Positions 33,060 to 44,400 of a stretch of DNA of 64,000 nucleotides are shown piece by piece. The notes below the pieces were generated by a model, which had not been told where the DNA came from, did no database searches, and was given only the letters and a program-made list of their open reading frames with translations. Source of the stretch: Hymenopus coronatus. Its lineage: Eukaryota > Arthropoda > Insecta > Mantodea > Hymenopodidae. Both the position numbers and the translations under genes were made by a program. Each line of letters starts with the position of its first letter. The first letter of the stretch is position 1. The stretch is from assembly GCA_030762935.1 (NCBI GenBank), contig CM060900.1, positions 385,386,132 to 385,450,131 on the forward strand, read 5' to 3'.

Positions 33060-36000
33060 GCTTGATTTTTCGACTGCATAGCTATAGTATTTTCCGCAAT
33101 TAATTTACAAAGTCAAACTCTTGTCTTATTAAAGACAGAGAGTTTAAACTATGCACTCTGCTTTCCTCCAGATGAGATAAATATATTGTTACATTCTAAT
33201 TTTTAGTTTATTAGTTATTGCGTGGTAAGCATAGAAACAGCAAACTGTGACTTTTAGCGAATACCCCGTTTTCTTTTTAAATTTGGCCCGCAAAAATATA
33301 AAAAAACATTTAAAATTATATAATATGATAGAGAAAAATATTGTGCACAGAATAATGTGTTCAAAGCTTAAAACTATGACAAATTAATATTTACACCATG
33401 TTATTAGCAACTTGTCGACTGCGCGAGAGTAGAAGAGAACGAAGCTAATGGTAACATAAATGAGACTGTCTTTTAAGTTTGGGACAACCGAGCTTCCCAA
33501 AAATGCATACTCCTGGTACACTAACCAAACTGAGAGTGGACCTATGATGAAGTTTATACAGTAAAATAAGCATTATTTTATGAGTAGTACGTGGTAGTGA
33601 CCATATGAGACATCATCTCGGAGTGTTTGAATGTGAGACTTTTGAATAAGAAATAAGTAAGTTAAGTAAGTAATATTCAAGAAGGGCTTATAAGGCAACC
33701 ATTGAGAAGGTTTTGAAAGAACAAGTTTGACTCTAATGCCTGTTAGAAAATAATCAGTAGAATATTTTTGGTTAAAGATACTTATTATGGTCATTCTTAA
33801 TTCTAAAAGAATATTGAAAAGTGCTATCGTTTCAGTCAGAGAATTTTATGACTGTATGGTGATGTTGAGCACTATATTTTATTGCTTATAAAGAAGAAGA
33901 TCAACAAGATTAAATAAACTCTATATTACCAGCTTAATAAAATTTTTGAAAAAGTTTTACTAACGTAAACTTAAGGAAAATAAGGAAGTATTTCCTGAAG
34001 ACGTTATAGCATATTGTTAAAATGTGTACCAAATTAGTTATCCATCTATAATTGTGGCTGTTATAAGCTTATGTTGGTGATATCTGATGCCATTTTTACG
34101 CAGAAGGGTGTGCCAGACCTGCAACGCAGTTTTTCAGATATTCTTTTGTTTATCACGTAGCAAACCACCTCAGCGGCACGTCCTACAACGAAAGTAATAG
34201 GCAAATGGTGTAGCATACATACAGAATAAGCTGCCAACATGACATGGGCTAACATATCTGGTATGAAAAACAGCGAGTCAGTCTTGTAGATATTCCGCCA
34301 TATTTCAACCACACTAAGCTATTAATGTGGCATATCGCGGTGCAGAAATTATTTTAAAGACTAAATAAGTTGACGATATCAACTGAAATGGCGTAAATTG
34401 TATTCCATGCAGTGAGTAGCTTAATGTAGAGCTTGGTGTTTTCTGAACGGAATAGAAAGCATTGTTTTATATTCCTGACTGGTTCTGCAGTAGTTAGTTG
34501 CAAATACAAAGAATAAGTATAATTATAAATAAAACTATGTGATATATTACCATTAGTATTTTATCATTTACATTTTCCTCCCATGTTAATGCCATAGCTT
34601 TCTAGTGGGCTAAAATGATAGACAACGGAGGAGCCTTCTTTGCGAATTTCGCAAAGTATACCAGTACTTCTGCCACTTAGATCTGCCAATGCCTTCCAAA
34701 GATCTAGTCCCTTGCTTTTAATATTTCGGCACTTGTTTATGAAAAAAGTCGTTAATTGCTCGTTTTAGGAAAGCCTAAGTCCCGCGTAAGGTACAAATGT
34801 TAAGGAACGAAGGGAACCTGATATCAGTAGATGATAATCCAACGAGCTGAGAGTTACTTAATTATAAAAACGCTATCCAAGCTACTCACCTGACAAAAAC
34901 TCTTGATTAGGGTTTCTACATAATGCACCATGGAGAGGGTGTGTGATGTTTTGAAGTTATAAACCATTATAGAAACCTTGCAGTAATGACATTTTCGAAT
35001 ATTGTCCAAAAGCAAGAAAACGCTAAATGCGTCATTGAAACCCTACTATTTAAGGGGAGTTGAAATGCCAATGTTAAAATTTGACCCAATATCTCAGCAA
35101 CTATTTTAGATAATCAGCTAAGTTTTTCAATGTATATTCAGCAACACCTTTACTGTTGATTGATGAAAAATAGAACACTTCTGTTCATTAGAAGGAAAGG
35201 TATGACTTCTTTTTAAATAATGTTCTTAAAACTTTATTGAAAATGATGTTTTTTAAATCTTAAAAAATTAACTAATCCATACTCATAACACTTTTTCGTT
35301 AAAATAAAGCATATATAGGTACAAATGTGTTGTAAAAATGTCAGTCCTTAGTGACAATCAGTTTCTGAGATAATGGGGCATTACTACAGAAAATTGTACT
35401 TCTTCAGAAATTGCTTTCAAACATAATATTAAAAACCTAGTATAACCTAACTATCCAAACCAACTTCGTAGTACTTCGAAACTCTCATACATAGAACATA
35501 TGAGCAGGATATCAATGTCGTCTATAGCTAAAATAAAAAAAGCTCTTCTGTAACACTGAAATTTACAAAGTTATTGATGCTTTAACAAGCGAGTGTTCCA
35601 AATTCTAAAAAGTACTAGATAGGATTATTTTCAATAATGTTTTAAACTATTTACAATTAGCGTACATCTCTGAAAGTTATACCAAAAAGAACGGGATATT
35701 CTAAATGTTTATTTGCAATTAAAACACGGAAATGAGAAAAAAAATCTGAAAAGCCCATTCTGAATACCCTTAAAAGATTGTATTTAGGCAAAACATTATG
35801 TTATATATGTTATTTTGTTCTTTCCTGCTGCTATCAGCCAGCCTCCGATTAATAATCAAGTTAATGCTTTGACTGTGATGATAGCTTTGAAGGAGAGAGA
35901 GATTGTGCGTGCCTGTGTGTGGGTGCGTATGTATGTGTGTGTGTTTATGAGTTCCATATATATGCCGTCACCTTTAACATTTTCTTTATTGTTACATTTA

Positions 36001-36080
36001 TACCCCATATGGGCGGCATTTCCCTGTGGAACGTACTGCCTTGGCAATTGCGTTAAGTCGTGTACTGTTTGTTGTCGTTA
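33060..36080. other. AT-rich stretch with no recognised gene
   Basis: I see no SINE heads, transposase motifs or RT motifs. Minus-strand frames at 33,573-33,794 and 34,061-34,312 do not resemble a known family. This is the longest stretch of the window without identified repeats apart from short T- and A-rich runs. Confidence 0.4.
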
Positions 36081-36084
36081 GTTT

Positions 36085-36255
36085 TTATTTACTTTCATTT
36101 TCTTCGTTAGATCTCACACACATTCACATTCGCTTTCATACTTTCGGACTCTGGGGAGGGTAGGGTAGAATCTGGGCTAGAGAAAAACTCCCCACTCCAG
36201 GCTAAAAATCGAACCCGAGGCCCTTCGCACAGAAGGCAGGTGCCATTTTTGCCTT
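36085..36255 (-). repeat. tRNA-derived SINE, family K copy 2
   Basis: On the minus strand it reads GGGCCTCGGGTTCGATTTTT (B box), TTTTTCTCTAGCCCAGATTC and CCCCAGAGTCCGAAAGTATG. This is the same order as K1 at 2,975. The 5' part of the head is decayed. Confidence 0.65.
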
Positions 36256-36596
36256 AGTGCTGTTTTCCAAATCATAATGTGTCTTCCTTCAGGTAAAGAA
36301 ACAAAATGATTGCACAGAAGAAGTATCATAACACCTTCAACTTCCAGCGTTTGGTCTAACTACAATACAGTTTATCATGGCTATTCTATAACTTTTCTTA
36401 AAGCTTAGAAAACTGTTAAAGCCTTTAACCAATTGTTATGCGCTATTCTGATTTGTGTAACAATAAAGAGTCACTTGCTAACACATTTATAAACCAAGAT
36501 TCCTGTAGACGTTTTAATTCCAACATAAGGAAACAATTAATATGTTTTATTCACTTATTTTCCCCACCTATAGTGCAACCAATTTTTGTTACAAAA

Positions 36597-37372
36597 GCTT
36601 AGTGTTTTCTCTGCTTCTTGTTAATCAAAAGAAACATTAGTAAAAATGGGTAGAGTTAGACTGAAAATTTCAATGTTGTAGCCGGAATTTGAGCTACGGA
36701 TCTCCTGGACTCTAGCCGGTTGCTCTACCACTGAGCTGCCATTGAAGCATGCCCGCAACGGACCGGCATGTTTCCAGTAAACCACAAGGTGAGATGACAA
36801 ACTCAATGGCGACTTACAATGCTATAACTACTTCAACACCCAGGATTGATAGTATAGTCAACTATTATGGACAATTGTGATACTGTTAATTGTTTTCTCA
36901 CAGAAACCGTGAGAGGAGTTGGGTAGGTAGAGTTGGTATGCTGCCATTATAGCTCAGTGGTAGAGCAACCCGCTAGAGGCCGGGATATCCATTATGCAAA
37001 TCCCGGTTATGGCATGGAATTTTTCATTCTGGATCTGCCTATCCTGCACACGGTGTCAGTGAGAAAACAATTAAAATTATCACATTAGCAAAAACACTTT
37101 TTTAATTAGTATCTTCCACGTAGAAGGGAAATAAGGGAACACACAAGTCAAATGTTATAAAAACCATTTATTAAGTCGGCAACTGAAATTTCCTTCGAAA
37201 AAAGTGAAAAAACAATCTCCCATTTGAGAAAAGTCCAAATATTTGATATTTTAAAATCGATAACAAGAAATATCTCGGCAATACTTAGCTCTACAAAAAT
37301 GTATTAATTGTGTCTCTTGAAAAGATCCACATCTCATGAGGTTAGGGTTCTATGTGACTTCTATTAAAATTT
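36597..37372 (+). repeat. Interspersed repeat L, copy d (split by SINE C3)
   Basis: L landmarks AAAAGCTTAGTG, CTTCTTGTTAATC and AAACATTAG precede the insertion. GTAGAAGGGAAATAAGGGAA, CCCATTTGAGAAAAGTCCAA, TAACAAGAAATATCTC and GATCCACAT follow it. The 3' half is missing. Confidence 0.7.
36647..37081. repeat. SINE C element 3, inverted dimer with target duplication
   Basis: The 435-base insert contains a minus-strand tRNA-like head (complement of GCTCAGTGGTAGAGCAACCG and ATTCCGGCTAC), the central block in plus sense (AGTAAACCACAAGGTG, GTATAGTCAACTATTATGG), and a minus-strand tail. A plus-strand head (ATAGCTCAGTGGTAGAGCAA, AAATCCCGGTTATGGCA) and plus tail end it. It is flanked by ACATTAGTAAAAA (36634-36646) and ACATTAGCAAAAA (37082-37094), 12 of 13 identical. 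The duplication surrounds the whole dimer, so it appears to have been inserted as one unit. Confidence 0.78.
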
Positions 37373-37667
37373 TCAGGAGAGGTTAGAACAAAATATAGGA
37401 TGAAGTGTGTGTGAAAATGCTGAACAAAATATTATAAAATATATCTTACAGTTTCCTTTATTAGAGATTAATTGGTCACTACTGAGTCTTTAAAAAAATT
37501 TATGATATATTACCAATTTAAATTATTTTGCACACAGATAGAAACTTGCTGTTCTGAACGTAACTAAAGACTTCACAACCATGTGATTCTTTATTTTAGA
37601 ATTATGTTTTAGAACTCAACATCAACAGTGGGCATTCATTTCATCGTGAATTTGATGCCTGCAACAT

Positions 37668-38475
37668 CAAATCATGTGTTACATCTCTATAAGAAATTAT
37701 TGCTAATAAGCCTATTCTTCTATCCACTTCGTGCTAATCGAGATAAACACTAGTGGAACAGTCGTATTACTTGCTTCATTGCAAATAGAAGAGATTAGGT
37801 TGTACACAAGGCTAAACCGAACATCATATGTTTTAAAATGTGGTTGCTATGGGATTAAAGTCCGTTTCTTTGCATGGCCAGTATTTTAAAATCGAAAGCA
37901 AGAACAAGGAACATCTTAAAATAAGAACTGAAGCTTTCCTGGCGACGTATTAATTCAAAATCTTGTAAACGGCAAATTCGAGGAAAATATATATAGGACC
38001 TAAACTGTGTATTTTAAGGAGCTTTACATTTTTTATGTAGTAACTTTTTGTCTATCTCTTACGGTTTACTACTACTCCCAGAAAATTCAAGATATACCTC
38101 TTATTAATCATGGAAATATGTAAAATATAAGAGATTTTAATCAACATTTCTGGAGTCATGTTTGATAAAATCAAAATGTTCAAAACTTTATCAATGTAAA
38201 GGTTAGTTGAGGGTGTGGGAGTTTTCTAGAATATCTATCTTCGTGTGGCATCCTTGGGAGATACTGAACTTAAACATTAAATTTGGTATTTAACTGTTTC
38301 TTAATTATGCTGCCCACAGACACACACACACGGATATTTTTTCCAAAAACGCTTTTTGGGGGGGGGATTTGGGGGGTCCCAAAACATATATTTTCGGTGA
38401 AATCTCGGTATCAAATGTTTGGATGCAGTATAATAACTTCTCTGTACACTATGTACATAGTACATGTAGAGAAAC
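37668..38475 (+). repeat. Interspersed repeat L, copy e
   Basis: A nearly full copy: CTAATCGAGATAAACACTAG, GGCTAAACCGAACATC, TAACAACTTTTTGTC-like block, TTGGGAGATACTGAACTTAA, a CA run, a G-rich stretch GGGGGGGGGATTTGGGGGG and the terminal palindrome with core ACTATGTACATAGT at 38448-38461. The G runs are longer than in other copies. Confidence 0.75.
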
Positions 38476-38929
38476 TGAAAACAACTGACATTCGCACGAG
38501 GTAATGAAATGACATTATAAAGGTCGAAACATATCACTATTTTACCATTATATCTGTCATTCTTTCTCTCTTTTCGCATTGATAATTTTTCATTTCAAAG
38601 AGCATTGTGCTTCTTTGACAGTCCTATATTCTGTACCACTACTGTTACATTCATCACTCTCCAGTTCCATTTTATGTGATCAAATCAATAAGACAATGAG
38701 AGCAATAAAAAGTGAGAGGGAAACAAAACAGCAGATAGAACCCTCTGTTACTCTGTTTTACCAACATTAGGGACATAGAAACCAATTTACCTTCATAATA
38801 CACAAAGATAGTAAACAGTAATGACAAAAGCTGAACAATAATGATAAAACTCATTGTTAAGAAACATTAAATGTAAAAAACCTAAAATGTGCAAAAAATG
38901 TAGACAGAATCCGGTGGTTCTAATATCAC

Positions 38930-39300
38930 GAGCTTCTTTGTAGTAAGCTTCTGTCTTTATCTTACGGTTTACCAGGTTTACACAATTCATTAAGAACGAA
39001 GAGGGTTATTCTCAAGAAATTTAGGATACATGTTGTATTTTTCAAATAAATATCTTTAATATAGGATATTTTTATCAAAATCGTTGCAGACATTTTTAAG
39101 AAAAGTGAACATTTCGAAAAAAATGCCCTGTAAAGTGTAGTTTGGGATGGGGGGATTTTCCTGAACATCTTCTTGTCTTATCCTTGGAAGATACTAAACT
39201 TAAATATTAAGTTTGGTATTAATCAACTTTTAATTTTTTTAGCTATTTTTCCCAGAGCTCAAAAACAACCCCCCCCCACAGCTTGTACATATATGCAGTG
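38930..39300 (+). repeat. Interspersed repeat L, copy f (3' part)
   Basis: It starts inside L near TTCTGTCTTTATCTTACGGT and includes GGTTTACCAGGTTTAC, ATCCTTGGAAGATACTAAAC and AAGTTTGGTATTAATC. It lacks the terminal palindrome. Confidence 0.65.
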
Positions 39301-39329
39301 AAAATGTATTGGCAAATGAGATGGTGAGA

Positions 39330-39490
39330 TTGCGGTTTAGGCAATTCAATGATCCATCATCCATGACGAAGCACGGAGTGGGCGGTCTTCTGTTGTCACT
39401 GAAGGTTTGGTTGAACAAGTGAATGAGGCAATTCCTGAAAACAAACGCTTCACAATAAGAATGCTTTATAATGTGTTTCCATAAAACACC
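39330..39490 (+). pseudogene. mariner transposase N-terminal fragment
   Basis: The plus frame gives HDEARSGRSSVVTEGLVEQV then NEAIPENKRFTIRMLYNVFP. This matches the second helix-turn-helix region of mariner transposases (DEARSGRPS..T..LV..V...I.EN.RFTI..L...FP). The rest of the gene is absent, and a poly-T run follows. It may be the same family as the C-terminal fragment at 54.7 kb. Confidence 0.65.
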
Positions 39491-39523
39491 GGTGTTTTAG
39501 ATGTGGCTATCTTCACTGGTGGC

Positions 39524-39525
<2 letters not shown>

Positions 39526-39564
<39 letters not shown>
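39526..39564. repeat. Poly-T tract
   Basis: About 39 T in a row. On the minus strand it could be the poly-A tail of a retrotransposed copy, but no adjacent body is identified. Confidence 0.95.
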
Positions 39565-39567
<3 letters not shown>

Positions 39568-40415
39568 GTTGCATACAAAAGCTGAGTCCGCGTTATGATA
39601 AACGTATGAAAACTGGTATCAGCAATGTCGAAAATAGGTTAAGGAATGCTGTTTCATGTAAAAATAAATATTAATTGCGAAAACAATTATTTTATGCCTT
39701 TTTTCCTAACCAGAATATTATTCCCGGACACGTTTCGTACATAGCGCTTGAAAGAGGAAGTATTAATTAGCATTCTAATTGTTATTGTTTTTATTTGCAA
39801 AAACTTCACTCTGAGTTTCCTCCATTACAGATATTGTCACAGGACAAAAAAAACAAAAAAAACAAAAAAAAAAAAATAACAAATAGGTGTACCTAATAAA
39901 GTAACCAACAGGATTTAAAACATAAAATGTGAATACTCAACTGAATATTGAAGACAGCCGGAACTAAATTGTTAAAACAGTGTTAATGTAAAAATTGTAT
40001 GAGCTAAAGATGTTTTAAGACTACGAAAAGTGAACAAAAAGCATACACGTTACTTATGAAACATTAACGTACTGAATATAAATGGGTATTCAAAACGTTT
40101 AGGAAGTTCTTTAAAACTGCAATATGAATGATTATACTTGTATATAAAGAGAAGTCGTGGACGAATTTGTTTTCTCTGCTAAAAACTTATTTGTCGTGTG
40201 ATCCAGTCTTGATGGTGGGATCAATAATTAATCCGGAGGATGAAGCGCGTGGTATGGCTATCATGTTTATTCTTGTCCAGGATCTATCCTGTGTAATTCT
40301 ATGAGCTTCCTTGTGGGCTTGATATTGCTTCTTTCTCAAAGCTCCTTCAATCATTGAGCAGATGGAATGGTCTGATATAGCATTTCGTTGTAAGGACACA
40401 TACACAAGATATGCC
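39565..40415. other. Stretch with no recognised gene
   Basis: An A-rich tract lies at about 39,848-39,876. A minus-strand frame (40,187-40,405) has no family signature. Confidence 0.35.
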
Positions 40416-40424
40416 CTATTTTAA

Positions 40425-41445
40425 CTTTCTCTACACGTACTATGTACATAGTGTATAGAGAAGGTATCCACTAAACCCCAACTACCCATTACATGGAAAA
40501 AATGTCGAAAATTTTGGCTTTCTCAAAAATGGCTTTAACATTATTGATTAAAATCTCGTATGTTTAAACCATTTACATGGCAAATAAAATGTATATCTGG
40601 AATTTTCTGGCAACTGTCTCTGAAGACATTCTGGATGAATGAACACATCAGATTTTTTAAAAAAAAAAAAGGTCCGTGTGTGTGTTTGTGGACAGCATAG
40701 CTCAAAAACGAAAAGACTGTTAAAAACCAAACTGGCTATTTAAGTTTAGTATCTCTCTAGGATGCGACAGGCAGATTTTCAATAAAATCCTCCTACCACA
40801 AGCTACATTTTACATGGGTCATTTTTGGAAAATTTTGTATTTCTCAAAATGGCTCTAACGTTTTTTTGTTTTTTTTAAATACCGTATATTAAATGTAGTT
40901 ATATCACAAATAAACTGTACATTTTGAATGTACTACGAATAGCTTCCGAAGACCTCTTTATTCTGGAAGAGTTTTGTTGAATTTTGCATAACGATTAAAC
41001 CATAAGAGATAGAGAAAAACTTACAGCACAAAAAATGAAGATTTTGTTATACACATAGTTTACGTCATATACGCTTTTTATGTAGACCTGACCGTTTCTG
41101 AGATATTCCTTGTTACTAGTTTTAATTTTAAACTAGACACTTGAACTTTTCTCAAACGGGAAGTGACGATTCGTTTCATCTCTCTTATTTAACTGCAGGC
41201 CATGCAAATTGAACTCAGCTTCAGTTGTTTTCCACAGGACCAGCTTTTAAAAGATTTGGCAATCGATTTAGCGTAGTGCATACCCTTATGTCCCTTCTAC
41301 TTACAAGGAAGCAAGTAATAAAATAAGTTCTGCCGAAGTTTACAATAATTATCATGTCGTAGATAAAAAACAATTTTTTGTAAGGAAAATTGCTTGTGTA
41401 ACAGCTAGAGAATCTCATGTGAATGAAACACGTCAGATTTTTCGA
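40425..41445 (-). repeat. Interspersed repeat L, copy g (tandem pair)
   Basis: Two L units lie head to tail on the minus strand. The first spans about 41,445 to 40,660 and ends after ACACACACGGACC. The second starts at once with CTGATGTGTTCATTCATCC, has a large internal deletion, and ends in the palindrome with core ACTATGTACATAGT at 40439-40452. The junction resembles the one at 42,610. Confidence 0.75.
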
Positions 41446-41689
41446 TATTACTTTGACAGTGTCGACAGGTGGGATCTTCCGGCTAATGTGCAAAGAGGAC
41501 AGTTGTATAATTTCATATCGTAATAAAAATTAACGTTTCAGGTTCAAATAAAGATAAATGTTAGGTAGATTTGCATCGTTCAGAAATGTATTTGCTTAAT
41601 TTTTAGGCCAAGATTAAGAACTGGCCACTTTTAGCATATTAGATATAATAGTGTTAAGTTTTTAATTTTCTGAATCTCTTAATAGAATT

Positions 41690-42017
41690 TCCAAGCTGTT
41701 AAAAGAAGTGGCTAGCAGAATGCTGTTCAACTTCCAGTTTGAGAAAAGTTCATGTAGTTTAAAATTAAGACCAATAAAAGGGAATATCTTAGAAACGATC
41801 AGCTCTCCATAAAAAACGAACATAATATAAATTATGGATTTAACCAGACCTACATTTTTGCGCAGTTAGTTTTGCGGTTTAATCACCAAGCCAGGTGCCT
41901 CAGCGTTTCGTCTGGGACTGGCATTCGAGAGCTCTGGGTTCGATCCCCGTTGACCGCGCACTCTCGACCTGGTTTTTTTTTTCGTGGTTTCTCGGAGCCG
42001 CTTAGGCGAATGCTGGA

Positions 42018-42053
<36 letters not shown>

Positions 42054-42610
42054 TTCCTATTCCTTAATTTCATTTACCTATTGGATTTTTTAGGTCGGAG
42101 CAGGTGTTACTTGAGGCTTGGCAGGCAGATGGCACGGTTGCTTGCTCCGAGTGAAACTCGTTTCCGCCTGTTTGCGTTAATTGAGGACAGGTGCCGTTGT
42201 AGAGGCATTCGTTCGTCCTCCTGGCGCTGTATAGCCTCCGTGGCGTGCCAGGGCAGCCATCTAATGACTTCCGTGCGTCTCCGCTCTTAGCTCCGTCGTT
42301 TCCTGTATGCTAACCTGTGGTTTTCCCTCCTCTCAACCCTTCCCCCGGAAGGACAATAGGCCCTAGTAGGCCGCAATAGATCCGTACTCGGTCGCAGTTG
42401 CCATTTTAGAGCCATTTTTTTTAAGAAAAACAACATTTTCAAAAATGTTTCCATGTAAAGTGTAGTTTTTGATGGGAGGAATTTCTTCAATATCTTCGTT
42501 TCGCATCCTTGTAAAATACTAAACTTAAATACCAAGTTTGGCTTTTAACGGTCTTTTCGTTTTTGAGCTATACTGTCCACAAACACACACGGACCTTTTT
42601 CCAAAAATGT
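41690..42610 (+). repeat. Interspersed repeat L, copy h (split by SINE E1)
   Basis: L sequence up to GTTAGTTTTGCGGTTTA at 41,881 is followed by SINE E1 and then continues at about 42,400 with AGAGCCATTTTTTTTAAG, CGCATCCTTGTAAAATACTA, CCAAGTTTGGCTTTTAACGG and ACACACACGGACC. Some L sequence was lost at the insertion point. Confidence 0.7.
41882..42400 (+). repeat. tRNA-derived SINE, family E copy 1
   Basis: A tRNA-like head with CTCTGGGTTCGATCCCCGTT is followed by the family core GTGGTTTCTCGGAGCC/GCTTAGGCGAATGCTGG. A 32-base (AT)n run (42,019-42,051) and a GC-rich body to CTCCGCTCTTAGCTCCG come next. The core recurs at 45,840, 57,000 and, inverted, at 43,400. Confidence 0.75.
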
Positions 42611-43085
42611 GATGTGTTCCATTCACATGACTTTCTTTACATCTGCGTAAGAATTTATTATTAACAAGCTTATTTGTCTTTTCTTGCTTATCAAGATAAA
42701 CATTAGCAGGTACTGTCTTAATACTTAGTTCCTTTATGTAGAAGGGAAATAAGGGAATACACTAGGCTAAACAGACAGTCAAATGTTTTAAAATGTGGTT
42801 GCTATGAGTTTGAAATGTGATTATTTGCGTGGCCAGGATTTGATAAGTTCCCATATGAGAAAATTAAGTATTTTAAAACTCAAACCAATAACAAGAACTA
42901 TCTCAAAAACGATCAACTCCACGAAAAAAAGTTTATGATATAAACTGTGCGCTTTATCGAGATCTACATTTTTGTGTTGTAATTTTTGCCTGTCTTTTAC
43001 GGTTTATCACTTAAGCAAAACTCAGAAAAAAAATCGTCCAGAATAAAGAGGTCTTCAGAGGTTGTTTCCAGAAAATTCTATTCTG
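42611..43085 (+). repeat. Interspersed repeat L, copy i (5' part)
   Basis: It starts directly after copy h with GATGTGTTCCATTCACATGA, giving a head-to-tail junction. It runs through ACTAGGCTAAACAGACAGTC and ATCCAGAATAAAGAGGTCTT (approximately) and is cut at CCAGAAAATTCTATTCTG by SINE E4. Confidence 0.75.
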
Positions 43086-43512
43086 CGCTAACACCCCCAG
43101 GAGGAAGGGGTGATTTAAGGGAACCGTACGTGGGCACAGAAACACGCGGAACTCCCTTAATGTTGACCTGTCTTTATCCGGGCGCCAGGAGACACGTGCA
43201 GCCACCAACACCACGGGTTCCGAGTGTCAGCAACCGTCCCCGCCGAAAACAGCCTCTAGAGAGGGCATGCATCCGCGCGCCATTTGCCAGCACCTCCACA
43301 CCCACGAGTCTAGAAACACACCTGAAAGATGATAAGCAAATGGCATGAAAGGGAAATGATTCGCGGTGTGTATGCATCCTATCATTCGCTAAGTGATATG
43401 GGGTAACCACGGGAAAACACGCGAGATTGCTCATTCGACGGGGATCGAACCCGCGGCCTTCCGTATTCGAATCAAACACGTTATTGCGGCGCTACCTCGC
43501 TCGGTATGTTTC
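43086..43512 (-). repeat. tRNA-derived SINE, family E-related copy 4
   Basis: The minus strand begins CGAGCGAGGTAGCGCCGC, with B box CGCGGGTTCGATCCCCGT, then TTTTCCCGTGGTTACCCC and ACTTAGCGAATGATAGG. That matches the family E core (GTGGTTTCTC..CTTAGGCGAATGCTGG), but the body differs. It is either a diverged E copy or a related family with a shared core. Confidence 0.6.
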
Positions 43513-43619
43513 AAACTGATTCTGAAGTATCTAATTACACACTTCATCTCGAATGAAATAATCAACAGTGGAGGATACAGCGATAGTAGTATTATTTGAA
43601 ATACGCATCGTTAAGGAAG

Positions 43620-43733
43620 TTTGGAGAAATCTACATTATGTAGTATATCTTGTTGAAATGTGTACCAATTATTGCACACAATAGTAGTAAAAGTTTGTCC
43701 GGTACCAAAGTTTTAGCTTGCGTAGTTATTTAA

Positions 43734-43784
<51 letters not shown>

Positions 43785-44400
43785 TTTTCTATATTTCTTT
43801 TCTAACAAAATTGAACCACACAATGCGTTTATAGAAATATTCACAGCACTTAATTTTGATTGTTTACAATAAATAAAGCTTATAAATTGCTCTGCCAAAT
43901 CATATTTTTACATTAACCCTAATTATTGTAGAACAACTATCACTTTTCGTATTCTCCAATAGCCTTGATTTTTCAAAATTTAATCATTTATTTCTCAAAT
44001 CAGAAGCATTATTTCTATAAGGTATATAGCCATTTTGTTTAACGTACTGTTTAGAACCAGAATAAACATTTTGAAACAAATAGTAAGGAATTGATCGTCT
44101 GGAGCATTTTGATTGTGGAAAAATGTTCAAACGGTTTTGCGAGAAAATAATGTTTAAAATTTGGAGTGCTTATTAATAAGCAGGCCCCTGCCCATTTATA
44201 GCTTCAGTTAATTTGTAGTTAAAGTGCGCCAAATGGAAAAACGATATATTTTCTTTATACTTAGAATTCATATAATTTATTGGGACATAACATATTTTTT
44301 AATATTTCATATTTTTGACAAATTTCACTAATGCATACCTTAATACACACCAGAAACAAACATCCTTGAGTTAATTTTAACAGAATCATTGGCTCGGTCA
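43620..44400 (+). repeat. Interspersed repeat M, copy 1
   Basis: It aligns by eye with 48,830-49,430. Shared landmarks in order are TTGTTGAAATGTGTACCA, ATCATATTTTTACATTAACC (ATCATATTTTTGCACTAAAC in copy 2), CCTAATTATTGTAG, TTTTGAAACAAATAGTAA, TCTGGAGCATTTTGA, AATTTGTAGTTAAAGT and ATATATTTTCTTTATACT. It contains a (TAA)n tract. No protein is recognised. Confidence 0.6.
43735..43784. repeat. (TAA)n microsatellite
   Basis: About 48 bases of AAT repeats lie within repeat M copy 1. Copy 2 has only TTTAATAACAATC at the same place, so the expansion is specific to this copy. Confidence 0.95.

Noticed and set aside
38350..38390. G-rich run as a G-quadruplex
   Set aside because: There are only two long G runs, and other L copies lack them. 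It is more likely a homopolymer expansion.
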